Shown here: positions 56,793 to 64,000 of the stretch, piece after piece | How the letters are laid out: each line of letters opens with the position of its first letter | Position numbering within the stretch: the stretch's first letter is position 1 | Assembly (NCBI RefSeq): GCF_001428825.1 | Contig: NZ_LMIT01000009.1 | Coordinates: 321,058 to 385,057, forward strand | Direction: 5' to 3' | Source: Nocardioides sp. Root240 | Lineage (GTDB): Bacteria > Actinomycetota > Actinomycetes > Propionibacteriales > Nocardioidaceae | Length of the DNA: 64,000 nt | The notes under the pieces: model-generated | Seen by the model: the letters and a program-made list of their open reading frames with translations, nothing else | What the model was told of the DNA's origin: nothing | The model's database searches: none | Made by a program: the position numbers and the translations under genes

Positions 56793-58058
56793 GTGACGCC
56801 GCCGATCGCCAACGACTCAACCACGGGCGGGCACGTAGGATTGTACGGCCTGCCGACGTCCTCGGTGACCAGTCGACCGATCACGGCGGTGGCGCTGATT
56901 GCGTTGAGCACGCTGTTGTCGATGAGCGCCTGGTTCTCCGCAACGTTCGTGGTCCCGCAGTTGAAGGACGACTGGGGTCTCGGTGCTGGCGGCACCTCGG
57001 CGCTCACAATCGCGGTCCAACTGGGATTCGTCGTCGGCGCGTTGGTGTCTGCCGCCACGGGCGTCGTCGACGCCATCCCCACTCGGACGCTGATCTCCGT
57101 CGGCGGCCTCGGCGCAGGTCTGTGCAACGCGGGCCTCCTGATCTGCGACGGCCTTGCCTCGGCGTTGCCTCTGCGTGTCGCCACCGGAATGTTCCTTGCG
57201 GCCGTGTATCCGCCGGCGGTCAAGGAGGTGTCGACCTGGTTCCTCCGCGGACGAGGCAAGGCCCTGAGCGTCATGATCGGCGCCCTCACGCTGGGCTCGG
57301 CCCTACCGCACCTGGTGAGAGCCACGGGTGGTGGCGTCGACTGGCGCCTGGTGATCGGAACCACCAGTGTGCTGGCCATCGCCGGTGGCCTCGTGGTGCT
57401 GCTCATTCGAGGCTCGGGACCCTATCCCTTCCCGCGTCGCCCTTTCAGCCTCGGCGGCGGGCTGAGGTCGATCCGCAACCGGGATGTGGCTCTGGCCAAC
57501 GTCGGCTACGTCGGACACATGTGGGAGCTCTACGCCATGTGGGCGTTTGTAGGCTCCTTCATCGTGGCGCTGCCTGCCGTGGCATCTCGCTCCGACGCAG
57601 AGAGCTTCGGTGCTCTGCTCGCCTTCATCTGCATCGGCGTCGGCGCGGCCGGATGCCTGCTGGGAGGCGTGATGGGAGACAGATGGGGAAGACCGCGCGC
57701 TGCTCTGATCAGCCTCGTGTGCTCGGGCGGCTCGGCTCTGCTCCTGGCGGGGACCTACACCACGGCGCCGCTCGGGCTCGTCCTCGGTGTCTGCGCTTTC
57801 TGGGGGTTCTGGGTCATCGCCGACTCAGCCCAATTCTCCGCCATGGTCGCGGAGAGCGCGGACCCCGACTATGTCGGCGGCGCGATCTCCCTTCAGCTGG
57901 CTCTCGGCTACATCACGACGATGGTGACGTTGGCCGTCATCCCGCAATTGGTTGATCACTTCTCGTGGCGTACCGCCCTCATGGTCCTGGCCGTCGGCCC
58001 CGCTGTAGGGGCGGTGGCGATGGTTGTCGCCGATCGCGCCAGATCCGCGCGAGCCTGA
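56793..58058 (+). CDS. MFS transporter
   Basis: A 421-residue major facilitator with 12 predicted spans, from AVALIALSTLLSMSAWFSATFVV to LMVLAVGPAVGAVAMVVA. The loop 2-3 and 8-9 signatures are VDAIPTRTLISVGGLGAG and GGVMGDRWGRPRAALI. The N-terminus is a 30-residue polar tail. Its operon with a crotonase and its regulator suggests uptake of the pathway substrate, an organic acid. The GTG start is two bases after the hydratase stop. Confidence 0.9.
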   Translation: MTPPIANDSTTGGHVGLYGLPTSSVTSRPITAVALIALSTLLSMSAWFSATFVVPQLKDDWGLGAGGTSALTIAVQLGFVVGALVSAATGVVDAIPTRTLISVGGLGAGLCNAGLLICDGLASALPLRVATGMFLAAVYPPAVKEVSTWFLRGRGKALSVMIGALTLGSALPHLVRATGGGVDWRLVIGTTSVLAIAGGLVVLLIRGSGPYPFPRRPFSLGGGLRSIRNRDVALANVGYVGHMWELYAMWAFVGSFIVALPAVASRSDAESFGALLAFICIGVGAAGCLLGGVMGDRWGRPRAALISLVCSGGSALLLAGTYTTAPLGLVLGVCAFWGFWVIADSAQFSAMVAESADPDYVGGAISLQLALGYITTMVTLAVIPQLVDHFSWRTALMVLAVGPAVGAVAMVVADRARSARA

Positions 58059-58211
58059 GTGTCGCGGCCCGTCCCCGGGCTTCGGGATTTTCGACACAGG
58101 TGCGGCGCAATGTCCTCGTCCTGCCCGTCGAACCGGGGCACTCAGGGCCGACAAACTCGGACGGTCACAGTTCAGGACGCGCCCAGACGGTGCAGATGAG
58201 AGAGGTTCGAC

Positions 58212-59489
58212 ATGGTTGCAGATGACCAGCGCATACCAGTAAGCACTCCCGGCGCTTCGGCCGTGGACATCGGAACGCTTCCCCCGTTGGGTGTTGTCCC
58301 GGAGAAGATGTCCGCCCAGGTCGTGCGGCAGGACCGCTACGGTGACCCGGCGTCGGCCTTCGTTCCAGAGGTGGTCCAGACACCGCGGATCGGGCCGGGA
58401 GAGGTGCTCGTCGCGGTCATGGCGGCCGGCGTCAACTACAACAACGTGTGGGCTGCGCGCGGCTACCCGGTCGACCAGGTCGCTACTCGTCAGCGGCGAG
58501 GAGAGCCCGAGGACTTCCACATCGGCGGATCCGACGCGTCGGGCATTGTCTACGCCGTCGGCGAGGGCGTAGCCAACTGGGCCGTGGGTGACGAGGTCGT
58601 GGTGCACCCCGGTGTGTGGGACGCCGATGACCCGTGGATCGCCGCAGGACGCGATCAGATGATTGCTCCCAGCGCGAAGATCTGGGGTTACGACACCAAC
58701 TACGGTTCCTTCGGCCAGTTCGCTCGCGTGCAGTCGCACCAGTTGATGCCGAAGGCGGATCACCTGTCCTGGGCCGAGGCCGCAGCTCCCACTCTGGTCG
58801 GCACCACGGCGTACCGGATGCTGTTGGGCTGGGAGGGCAATACCGTCCGGGACGGTGATCTGGTCCTGGTCTGGGGCGGTTCCGGCGGGCTCGGAACGCA
58901 GGCCAGCCAGCTGGTCAAGGCGGCCGGCGGTCGCGCCATCGCAGTCGTGTCCGGCGATGACCGGGGCGCCTACGCGATGAAGTATGGCGCCATCGGCTAC
59001 CTCGATCGTCGTAAGTACAGCCACTGGGGCGTCCCGCCGCTCGTCGATGACAAGGACGGTCAGAAGACATGGACCGCGGGTGCCCGCCAGTTCGGCAAGG
59101 ACTTCTGGGAGATCGCGGGCGGTCGCGAGGAACCGGCCATTGTGTTCGAGCACCCGGGCGCAGCGACCGTCCCAACCTCGATCTTCCTCTGCCAGCCCGG
59201 CGGCATGGTCGTGATCTGCGCCGGCACCACCGGCTTCGACGCCATGGTTGACCTTCGATACCACTGGACGCGCCAGAAGCGCCTGCAAGGTTCGCACGGC
59301 ACCAACGACGCCCAGGCCTACGCGTACAACGACCTCGTGCGCGCAGAGAAGATCGATCCAGTTCTCGGCCGGGTTCTCAGTTTCGCTGATGTCGCGCGGT
59401 CGCACGCCGAGATGGGGCGTGGCGAAGAGGTTTTCGGCAACACGGTCCACCTGGTAGGTGCTGATACTCCGGAGGCTGGTCGAAAGTAG
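58212..59489 (+). CDS. crotonyl-CoA carboxylase/reductase-like MDR protein
   Basis: A 425-residue member of the Ccr branch of zinc-independent medium-chain reductases. Typical sequence: VLVAVMAAGVNYNNVWAARGYP (about 70), WDADDPWIAAGRDQMIAPSAKIWGYDTNYGSFGQFA (about 140-175), HLSWAEAAAPTLVGTTAYRML, nucleotide-binding VLVWGGSGGLGTQASQL (about 220) and RLQGSHGTNDAQAYA (about 360). Ccr enzymes reductively carboxylate crotonyl-CoA to ethylmalonyl-CoA; near relatives only reduce an enoyl-CoA. Whether the CO2-binding residues are kept needs an alignment. AGAGAGG precedes the ATG. Confidence 0.87.
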   Translation: MVADDQRIPVSTPGASAVDIGTLPPLGVVPEKMSAQVVRQDRYGDPASAFVPEVVQTPRIGPGEVLVAVMAAGVNYNNVWAARGYPVDQVATRQRRGEPEDFHIGGSDASGIVYAVGEGVANWAVGDEVVVHPGVWDADDPWIAAGRDQMIAPSAKIWGYDTNYGSFGQFARVQSHQLMPKADHLSWAEAAAPTLVGTTAYRMLLGWEGNTVRDGDLVLVWGGSGGLGTQASQLVKAAGGRAIAVVSGDDRGAYAMKYGAIGYLDRRKYSHWGVPPLVDDKDGQKTWTAGARQFGKDFWEIAGGREEPAIVFEHPGAATVPTSIFLCQPGGMVVICAGTTGFDAMVDLRYHWTRQKRLQGSHGTNDAQAYAYNDLVRAEKIDPVLGRVLSFADVARSHAEMGRGEEVFGNTVHLVGADTPEAGRK

Positions 59490-59527
59490 CCCCTTGGCGA
59501 GTGGTGGCGGGTGCAGCCCCGGTCGTG

Positions 59528-59582
59528 GATTGCGGCTAAGGCGTCACCCGTCACTCCTTTTCTAGGTGTGACGGCCGCAATC
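59528..59582 (+). terminator. hairpin after the Ccr-like gene
   Basis: gattgcggc (59528-59536) with gccgcaatc (59574-59582), and inside them cgtcac (59542-59547) with gtgacg (59568-59573). A two-part stem with a bulge of five bases on one side. It is probably a terminator for the upstream operon. Confidence 0.5.
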
Positions 59583-59583
59583 A

Positions 59584-59599
59584 TGAGAGTATGCTCTCA
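59584..59599. promoter_or_regulatory. palindrome before the flavin reductase-IclR gene
   Basis: TGAGAG-TATG-CTCTCA (59584-59599), perfect 6-bp arms, 44 bp upstream of the start at 59644. A likely operator, perhaps for the IclR-type part of a partner or the PucR-type regulator. Confidence 0.5.
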
Positions 59600-59643
59600 A
59601 ACAAAGTGCACTCACGATTAACCGTTGCAGCGAGAGGGTCGTC

Positions 59644-60810
59644 ATGTTCGGAGACACGTCACAGGTCGACCCGGCACGCTTCCGAGAAGTGCTGGGGCAA
59701 TACCCGACGGGAGTTGTCGTCGTGACCGCTGTCGACGCGGCGGGAGAGCCCATCGGGATGACCGTAGGATCGTTCACCTCGGTGTCCCTGGACCCGCCGT
59801 TGGTGGCCTTCTTGCCGAGCCAGTCGTCGTCGTCATGGCGAGCGCTCCGTGAGAGCGGGGATGCTTTCTGCATCAACGTTCTCGGGTCCGGTCAGGAGGA
59901 CCTTTGCCGGGCCGTCGCGATGCGGAAGACCGACAAGTTCGCGGGGTTCGACCTGCGCGAGTCGCCAGCCGGCAACCCGGTGATCGACGGAGCGGTGGTC
60001 TGGATCGATTGCGTCACCGAACAGGTGTATCCGGGGGGTGATCACGACATCGTCCTCGGTCGAGTCCTGGACCTGGACCACGGTTCCCCTGACCAGCCAC
60101 TGCTGTTCTTCAGGGGAGGGTATGGGTCGTTCACCCCGCTCTCGCTGGCCTCGGGGGATACCGAACTGCTAAGCCATCTGGGCGAGATCGACCTGGGCCG
60201 TCCGCACATGGAGTCGCTGGCGAACGGGTTCGACACGGAGGTCACTGCGATCGTTCTGGTCAACGACGAGATGGTACTGGCGGCATCTGCCGGTCGGACC
60301 GACATCGCGGTCGCCCCGACCCGGGTCGGCCAACGGCTGCCATTCATGCCTCCGATCGGAAGTTGCTTCGCGGCGTGGGGAGACTCTGCACTGAGGGAAG
60401 CGTGGGTCCGGTCCGTGGCTGATTCACTGGACAGCGAGCAGGTTGACGTCCTGCGCCGAGTCCCTGATCTCGTGCGCGAGCGGGGCTATGCCGTGGCGCT
60501 CGGGCACCAGGCTGGAGCACACCTGGAACTGGTCGCGACGCGGATCAATGCCGGCGACCCGGATGTCTCGACAACGTCCATGCGAGACGCGTTCTTCAAG
60601 GCGCTCGACCACTACAACCAACTCGGGGATCTCGACGATGTGGAGCTCCGGTCCTTGAGTGCGCCGGTGTTCGACGCCAACGGGCGAGTGGCGTACATGC
60701 TGACGATGTGGGGGAGGGGGGACCGCGTGACGTCAGACGAGCTGCGTGGCAGAGCCGATGCGCTCTGCGCGACCGCGGCAGCAGCCAGCAGGGCGATTCT
60801 CGACCGGTGA
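59644..60810 (+). CDS. flavin reductase fused to an IclR-type effector-binding domain
   Basis: A 388-residue two-domain protein. Residues 1-165 are a flavin reductase (FMN-binding split barrel): FREVLGQYPTGVVVVTAVDAAGEPIGMTVGSFTSVSLDPPLVAFLPS and DAFCINVLGSGQEDLCR. Residues about 180-388 resemble the IclR effector domain without its helix-turn-helix (DTEVTAIVLVNDEMVLAASAGRT, VGQRLPFMPPIGSCFAAWG, RERGYAVALG). The reductase would supply reduced flavin to a two-component monooxygenase, and the second domain may gate activity by an effector. No oxygenase partner is adjacent. Confidence 0.85.
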   Translation: MFGDTSQVDPARFREVLGQYPTGVVVVTAVDAAGEPIGMTVGSFTSVSLDPPLVAFLPSQSSSSWRALRESGDAFCINVLGSGQEDLCRAVAMRKTDKFAGFDLRESPAGNPVIDGAVVWIDCVTEQVYPGGDHDIVLGRVLDLDHGSPDQPLLFFRGGYGSFTPLSLASGDTELLSHLGEIDLGRPHMESLANGFDTEVTAIVLVNDEMVLAASAGRTDIAVAPTRVGQRLPFMPPIGSCFAAWGDSALREAWVRSVADSLDSEQVDVLRRVPDLVRERGYAVALGHQAGAHLELVATRINAGDPDVSTTSMRDAFFKALDHYNQLGDLDDVELRSLSAPVFDANGRVAYMLTMWGRGDRVTSDELRGRADALCATAAAASRAILDR

Positions 60811-61002
60811 GTGCACCGCCCCGCTGACTTGCGCAAATCGAGAACATCGGCCGCGATCTTTGCGTCAGCGCTGTGTCGCCGGTCCGGCGACCGGGGTGAT
60901 GATGCCGAGGATCGACCATCAGGGATCAGCCGATCGATCCCCCTTTCATCAGATCCACCACAGCCCGCTCACACGGCGGCGAGAGTTTGGAGCACAGACG
61001 TC

Positions 61003-62352
61003 ATGAGTGATGTTAAGTACGCCGTCATCGACCCGAGTGATGGCAGGCTGGTGTCGGAGTACCCGACCCACACGGACGAGGAGATTTCCCGCGCTGTCGG
61101 CTCAGCGAACGAAGCATTTCGCTCTTGGGGCCGGCACGGATCTGTGGTCGAGCGGGCGGAACTGCTGCGGAAGGTAGCGACGCTGCATGTTGAGCGCCGC
61201 GATCAGTTCGCCGCGATCATTTCCCGGGAGATGGGCAAGGCTGTCGAGAGCGCCCTGTTCGAGATCGATTTCAGCGCATCGATCTATGCCTACTACGCGG
61301 ACAACGCAGCGGCGTTCCTGGCTGATCAGGACCTACCCTTGATGGGCGGCGAAGGTACTGCGCTGCTGCGCCGCGAGCCGCTCGGTGTCCTCCTGGGAAT
61401 CATGCCGTGGAACTTCCCGGCCTATCAGGTCGCTCGCTTCGCCGCCCCTCACCTGGCAGCGGGCAACACGGTCCTACTGAAACACGCCCCGCAATGCCCG
61501 GAGTCCGCCAGCTTCCTGGAGACAGTGTTCCGCGATGCCGGGTTCCCGCCTGGCGCCTACGTCAACGTCTACGCGACGAACGCCCAGGTCGAGACGATCA
61601 TCGCCGACTCGCGGGTTCAGGGAGTTTCGCTGACCGGCTCGGAGCGCGCCGGCTCCGCAGTTGCAGAGATCGCCGGGCGACACCTCAAGAAGGTGGTCCT
61701 CGAGCTCGGGGGATCTGATCCGGTGATCGTGCTCAGCACCGATGACATGGATGCCACGGTCGAGGACGCAGCCCAGGCCCGGGTGGCCGGCAACGCTGGG
61801 CAGGCCTGCAACGCTGGCAAGCGCGTCATCGTGCACGAGAGCATCTACGACGAGTTCGTCGAGAAGTTCACCGCGCGGATGGTTGGTGCCCCAGCGGTGC
61901 CGCTGTCGTCACAGGCAGCCGCTGAACGGCTTGAGCAGCAGGTGAACGATGCCGTCGCACAGGGGGCACAACTGGCTGCGGATAGCGAACGCCAGGGCGC
62001 TTGGTACCCCACCAGCGTGCTGACCGGGATCGAGGTCGGTTCCGCGACCTCCCAAGAAGAGCTGTTTGGTCCTGTCGCGATGGTGTTCAAGGTCGGCAGC
62101 GAAGACGAGGCCATTGTTGTGGCCAACGACACCCCTTACGGGCTGGGGTCGTATGTGTTCACGACTGATCGCGAGCAGGCTCGGCGCGTGGCCGAACAGA
62201 TCGACGCCGGCATGGTCATCATCAACGGCGTCTACGCAACCGGAGCGGAGTTGCCGTTCGGAGGGGTGAAGCGGTCAGGCTACGGGCGTGAGCTCGGACC
62301 GCTGGGCATCGATGAGTTCGTCAACAAGAAGCTCATCCGAACGGTGCGTTGA
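61003..62352 (+). CDS. NAD(P)-dependent aldehyde dehydrogenase
   Basis: A 449-residue ALDH, slightly short for the family. Motifs: GIMPWNFPAYQVARFAAPHLAAGN (about 125), SLTGSERAGSAV (about 205), VLELGGSDPVIVL with the catalytic Glu (about 230), AGQACNAGKR with the catalytic Cys (about 265), ELFGPVAMVF and PFGGVKRSGYGRELG. The type is close to succinate- or glutarate-semialdehyde dehydrogenases. ATG at 61003 is used; upstream frame (from 60811) is not ALDH-like. It ends the rightward group, with a strong terminator after it. Confidence 0.92.
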   Translation: MSDVKYAVIDPSDGRLVSEYPTHTDEEISRAVGSANEAFRSWGRHGSVVERAELLRKVATLHVERRDQFAAIISREMGKAVESALFEIDFSASIYAYYADNAAAFLADQDLPLMGGEGTALLRREPLGVLLGIMPWNFPAYQVARFAAPHLAAGNTVLLKHAPQCPESASFLETVFRDAGFPPGAYVNVYATNAQVETIIADSRVQGVSLTGSERAGSAVAEIAGRHLKKVVLELGGSDPVIVLSTDDMDATVEDAAQARVAGNAGQACNAGKRVIVHESIYDEFVEKFTARMVGAPAVPLSSQAAAERLEQQVNDAVAQGAQLAADSERQGAWYPTSVLTGIEVGSATSQEELFGPVAMVFKVGSEDEAIVVANDTPYGLGSYVFTTDREQARRVAEQIDAGMVIINGVYATGAELPFGGVKRSGYGRELGPLGIDEFVNKKLIRTVR

Positions 62353-62405
62353 ACCTCGCGGCTAACAGCGCCGGCAATGAGGGGCCAATAGAAGTTCGCT
62401 GTGGA

Positions 62406-62447
62406 TAGGCCGACCGGGCCTGGGGGAACCCAAGCCCGGTCGGCCTA
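62406..62447. terminator. bidirectional terminator
   Basis: taggccgaccgggc (62406-62419) pairs perfectly with gcccggtcggccta (62434-62447); inside, tggg and ccca also pair. It ends the aldehyde dehydrogenase transcript rightward, and its right arm contains the stop codon of a small ORF read leftward. Confidence 0.75.
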
Positions 62448-62573
62448 CTTCGTGTGCTCGGGCTTTCGTGGACTGCGGACCCATTCGATGATCTCGCGGA
62501 CGACGACCGCTCCGAATGCGACTACGGAACGAACATCAAACAGTCCGATCATTGGCTTGGGGTCTTCGCTCAT
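62445..62573 (-). CDS. 42-residue small ORF downstream of the [2Fe-2S] gene
   Basis: Read on the minus strand the sequence MSEDPKPMIGLFDVRSVVAF... ends RSPRKPEHTK. It starts ten bases after the stop of the [2Fe-2S] gene with an AGGGG element six bases before the ATG. The middle is hydrophobic (VVAFGAVVVREIIEWV) and the C-terminus basic, suggesting a membrane-associated helix. Codons favour G/C at third positions. I know no family. Its position in the operon and the terminator over its stop codon argue that it is real. Confidence 0.5.
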   Translation of the reverse strand: MSEDPKPMIGLFDVRSVVAFGAVVVREIIEWVRSPRKPEHTK

Positions 62574-62582
62574 CTCTGACCC

Positions 62583-62972
62583 CTAGGGCACCAGGTCTGT
62601 GAAGGGTTCCGTGGCGATTGTCGCCAGGTCACTGGGCAGATCGGCTCTTCCGGGCCCGCCGGCCTTGACCCAGCGGACGATTGAGGCGACTGTCAGCGAG
62701 TCCAGCACCCGACCGAGCCAGATTGGTCTTGCCCCGCATTCCACTCGTGCGGACTGGGTCGGCGAAACCACGACGACGTTGGATTCCCCGCACACCAGCA
62801 GGCAGTTGGTCACCCGCACGTCGGCGCTGTTGCCAAGACCGCGCATCAACTCGTCGAAATGCGCGGCGTGGTCGACGCCCGGATGGCGACCGGCATCACC
62901 GCAACAACACCCACGGCAGACCGTGACCAGACAACGGTCGCGATCCACCGCGGTTGACCTGTTGATGGTCAT
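62583..62972 (-). CDS. thioredoxin-like [2Fe-2S] ferredoxin
   Basis: A 129-residue protein with a thioredoxin-like ferredoxin pattern: LVTVCRGCCCG (residues about 15-25) and TNCLLVCGESNVVVV (about 55-70). The first and second cysteine pairs are spaced as in the TRX_Fd family that holds a [2Fe-2S] cluster, and the extra cysteines in RGCCCG are of interest. It is an electron carrier or cofactor-related protein of unknown partner. The ATG overlaps the stop of a small ORF (ATGA). Confidence 0.78.
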   Translation of the reverse strand: MTINRSTAVDRDRCLVTVCRGCCCGDAGRHPGVDHAAHFDELMRGLGNSADVRVTNCLLVCGESNVVVVSPTQSARVECGARPIWLGRVLDSLTVASIVRWVKAGGPGRADLPSDLATIATEPFTDLVP

Positions 62973-63103
62973 GCGCGGACGGCCGTCGGCGACGCGGGTT
63001 CGCGCCCGCGCGAAACAGGACGTGGGATTGGAACGCCGCGGACGAGCCCGCTGGCGCCCCGCATGGCGGCGGAGTGCACTGCGGACGATGAGAGGTTGGT
63101 CAT
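62969..63103 (-). CDS. 44-residue small ORF between ABC permease and [2Fe-2S] gene
   Basis: Starts at the ATG at 63103 behind GGAAGGG, a strong Shine-Dalgarno nine bases upstream, and reads MTNLSSSAVHSAAMRGASGL... to PTAVRA. The stop overlaps the ATG of the [2Fe-2S] gene by four bases (ATGA), a layout typical of coupled genes. The peptide is rich in Ser, Ala, Arg and Pro and has no known family. It could be a genuine small protein or act as a leader ORF for the ferredoxin. Confidence 0.5.
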   Translation of the reverse strand: MTNLSSSAVHSAAMRGASGLVRGVPIPRPVSRGREPASPTAVRA

Positions 63104-63159
63104 GGTGAGTCGCCCTTCCGTCATGCCGGATCTTGTTCTGCGCGACAACGGGAGCGAAC

Positions 63160-64000
63160 TCAGGTCTGGCCGGCCCGTCGCCGGGCGATGGCAGTGGACA
63201 ATGTCACCGCCACGAGCAGTGCTACTCCGTTGAATGTCGGCTCCACCCAGTCGGCGGTGCCTGCCAGGACAAGTCCGTTCACACTGATGGCGACGAACAG
63301 GACGCCGAGCAGCGTTCCCGGCACGTTGAACGTCCCCGGTCGGATCGCGGTTGCGCCCAGGAAGGCCGCCGACAGCGCCGCAAGGGTGAATCCGGGGCCA
63401 ACCTGCGGGTTGGCCGTACCTGCTCGAGCGAGCAGGAGGATGCCTGCGATCCCGGACAGGGCCCCAGACAGCACGAAACTGGAAAGGATCATGCGAGGCA
63501 CGTTCAAGCCGACCAACCGGGCTGACGACGGGCTGGCACCGACCGACGCCAGATAGCGCCCGTAGGGTGTGTGGCGCAACAGGTAGTAGACGAACAGCGC
63601 CACGATGGCGATCGCGTACACCGGCCGGGGAATTCCGAGCAGGTCTCCGGCCCCCAGGTTCGTCAAGCTCTCGGGAATGCCGACGCTGATGATCTGATTG
63701 TCCGTGTATAGACTGACGAGTCCGGCAACAAGCGTCGACGTACCCAACGTCGCGATGAGCGCATTGACGCCGCGATAGGCAACGAGCCATCCGTTGAAGG
63801 CGCCGACGAGTGAGCCCGCAAGGACACCCGCAAGGACAGCGACCGCCACGGGAAGGTCGTGCGTAGCAACGGCACTGGCGCCCACGATCGACGACAGGCC
63901 GATCACGGCACCCACCGACAAGTCGAACTGTCCGCAGGTGAGCGGCAAGATGGACGCCAATGCGGCAATCGCGATGACGGACTCGCCGCCCAGCACGTTC
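63160..64000 (-). CDS. sugar ABC transporter permease, RbsC type (5' end beyond window)
   Basis: A membrane permease of the ribose/AraH/RbsC (BPD_transp_2) family, at least 278 residues seen. Family motifs include AIAALASILPLTCGQFDLSVGAVIGL, NGWLVAYRGVNALIATLGTSTLVAG, YALVVFVYYLL-like spans and ARLVGLNVPRMILSSFVLSGALSGIAGILLLARAGTANPQVG, with at least seven spans. It should work with an ATPase and binding protein outside the window. The first ATG seen, at 63996, is within the conserved region, so the true start is upstream. It is followed by the small ORF and ferredoxin on the same strand. Confidence 0.88.
   Translation of the reverse strand, partial: NVLGGESVIAIAALASILPLTCGQFDLSVGAVIGLSSIVGASAVATHDLPVAVAVLAGVLAGSLVGAFNGWLVAYRGVNALIATLGTSTLVAGLVSLYTDNQIISVGIPESLTNLGAGDLLGIPRPVYAIAIVALFVYYLLRHTPYGRYLASVGASPSSARLVGLNVPRMILSSFVLSGALSGIAGILLLARAGTANPQVGPGFTLAALSAAFLGATAIRPGTFNVPGTLLGVLFVAISVNGLVLAGTADWVEPTFNGVALLVAVTLSTAIARRRAGQT

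Noticed and set aside
36945-64000. attR copy of the tRNA-fMet 3' end
   Set aside because: I looked for repeats of the ggttcaaatcctg segment after the relaxase and through the catabolic region and saw none, so no right boundary is claimed.
1-64000. CRISPR arrays, insertion sequences, rRNA genes, complete biosynthetic gene clusters
   Set aside because: No regularly spaced repeats, transposase genes, rRNA sequence, or NRPS/PKS/lanthipeptide genes were recognised.

Overview
The window is a stretch of high-GC actinobacterial chromosome. The gene repertoire (whiB7, mycoredoxin, AdnAB, UvrD2, DUF3107, Ku plus split LigD, SCO7613-like membrane protein) fits a Nocardioides-type member of the Propionibacteriales. 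This is inferred from gene content, since no ribosomal RNA lies in the window.

Positions 1-36900 are conserved core chromosome. A non-homologous end-joining group (Ku, a stand-alone LigD-type ligase, a stand-alone LigD-type primase-polymerase) is interleaved with an L-2-hydroxyglutarate oxidase gene and carries a 162-bp inverted-repeat element between ligase and polymerase. Then come a PP2C phosphatase, DUF3107, a TetR regulator, MoeZ, an alkyltransferase-like protein, thiol peroxidase, a large zinc-ribbon membrane protein, the AdnA/AdnB helicase-nuclease pair, OsmC, NudC, mycoredoxin, UvrD2 and WhiB7. The order from DUF3107 to the UPF0182 protein resembles the Mycobacterium tuberculosis Rv3193c-Rv3208A neighbourhood as I know it. 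WhiB7 has a long leader with an upstream ORF and a strong intrinsic terminator, the architecture of antibiotic-responsive attenuation. Further on are an orphan ThiF/cyclodehydratase-like protein, a PHP-domain protein, metallopeptidases, MoaE, a PDZ-Lon protease, a UPF0182 membrane protein and a TRIC-like channel.

At 36901-36974 an initiator tRNA-Met gene is followed at once by an excisionase and a tyrosine integrase, so its 3' end is very probably an attachment site. The element carries a HTH-MntA/HepT toxin-antitoxin pair, whose start codon and Shine-Dalgarno sequence lie in a small inverted repeat, and a 1174-residue MobF relaxase-helicase preceded by a pyrimidine-rich, palindrome-bearing region that could be oriT. 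No type IV secretion genes and no second attachment site are visible, so the element looks mobilizable and its right end is not located.

From about 43.7 kb to the end the DNA is less GC-rich at wobble positions and holds accessory catabolic genes: a HxlR/NmrA divergent pair; a flavin monooxygenase coupled to an aldehyde dehydrogenase; an acyl-CoA synthetase; a beta-oxidation-like set (SDR, MaoC hydratase, thioesterase, thiolase) with a TetR regulator and two matching operator-like sites; a PucR-type regulator divergent from an enoyl-CoA hydratase/MFS/Ccr-like reductase group across two inverted repeats; a flavin reductase fused to an IclR-type effector domain; and a second aldehyde dehydrogenase. 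Together they suggest import, CoA activation and beta-oxidation-like breakdown of an oxygenated or cyclic organic acid, with substrate unknown. The last genes form a leftward operon: an RbsC-type sugar ABC permease (cut by the window edge), a 44-residue small ORF, a [2Fe-2S] thioredoxin-like ferredoxin and a 42-residue small ORF ending in a shared terminator.
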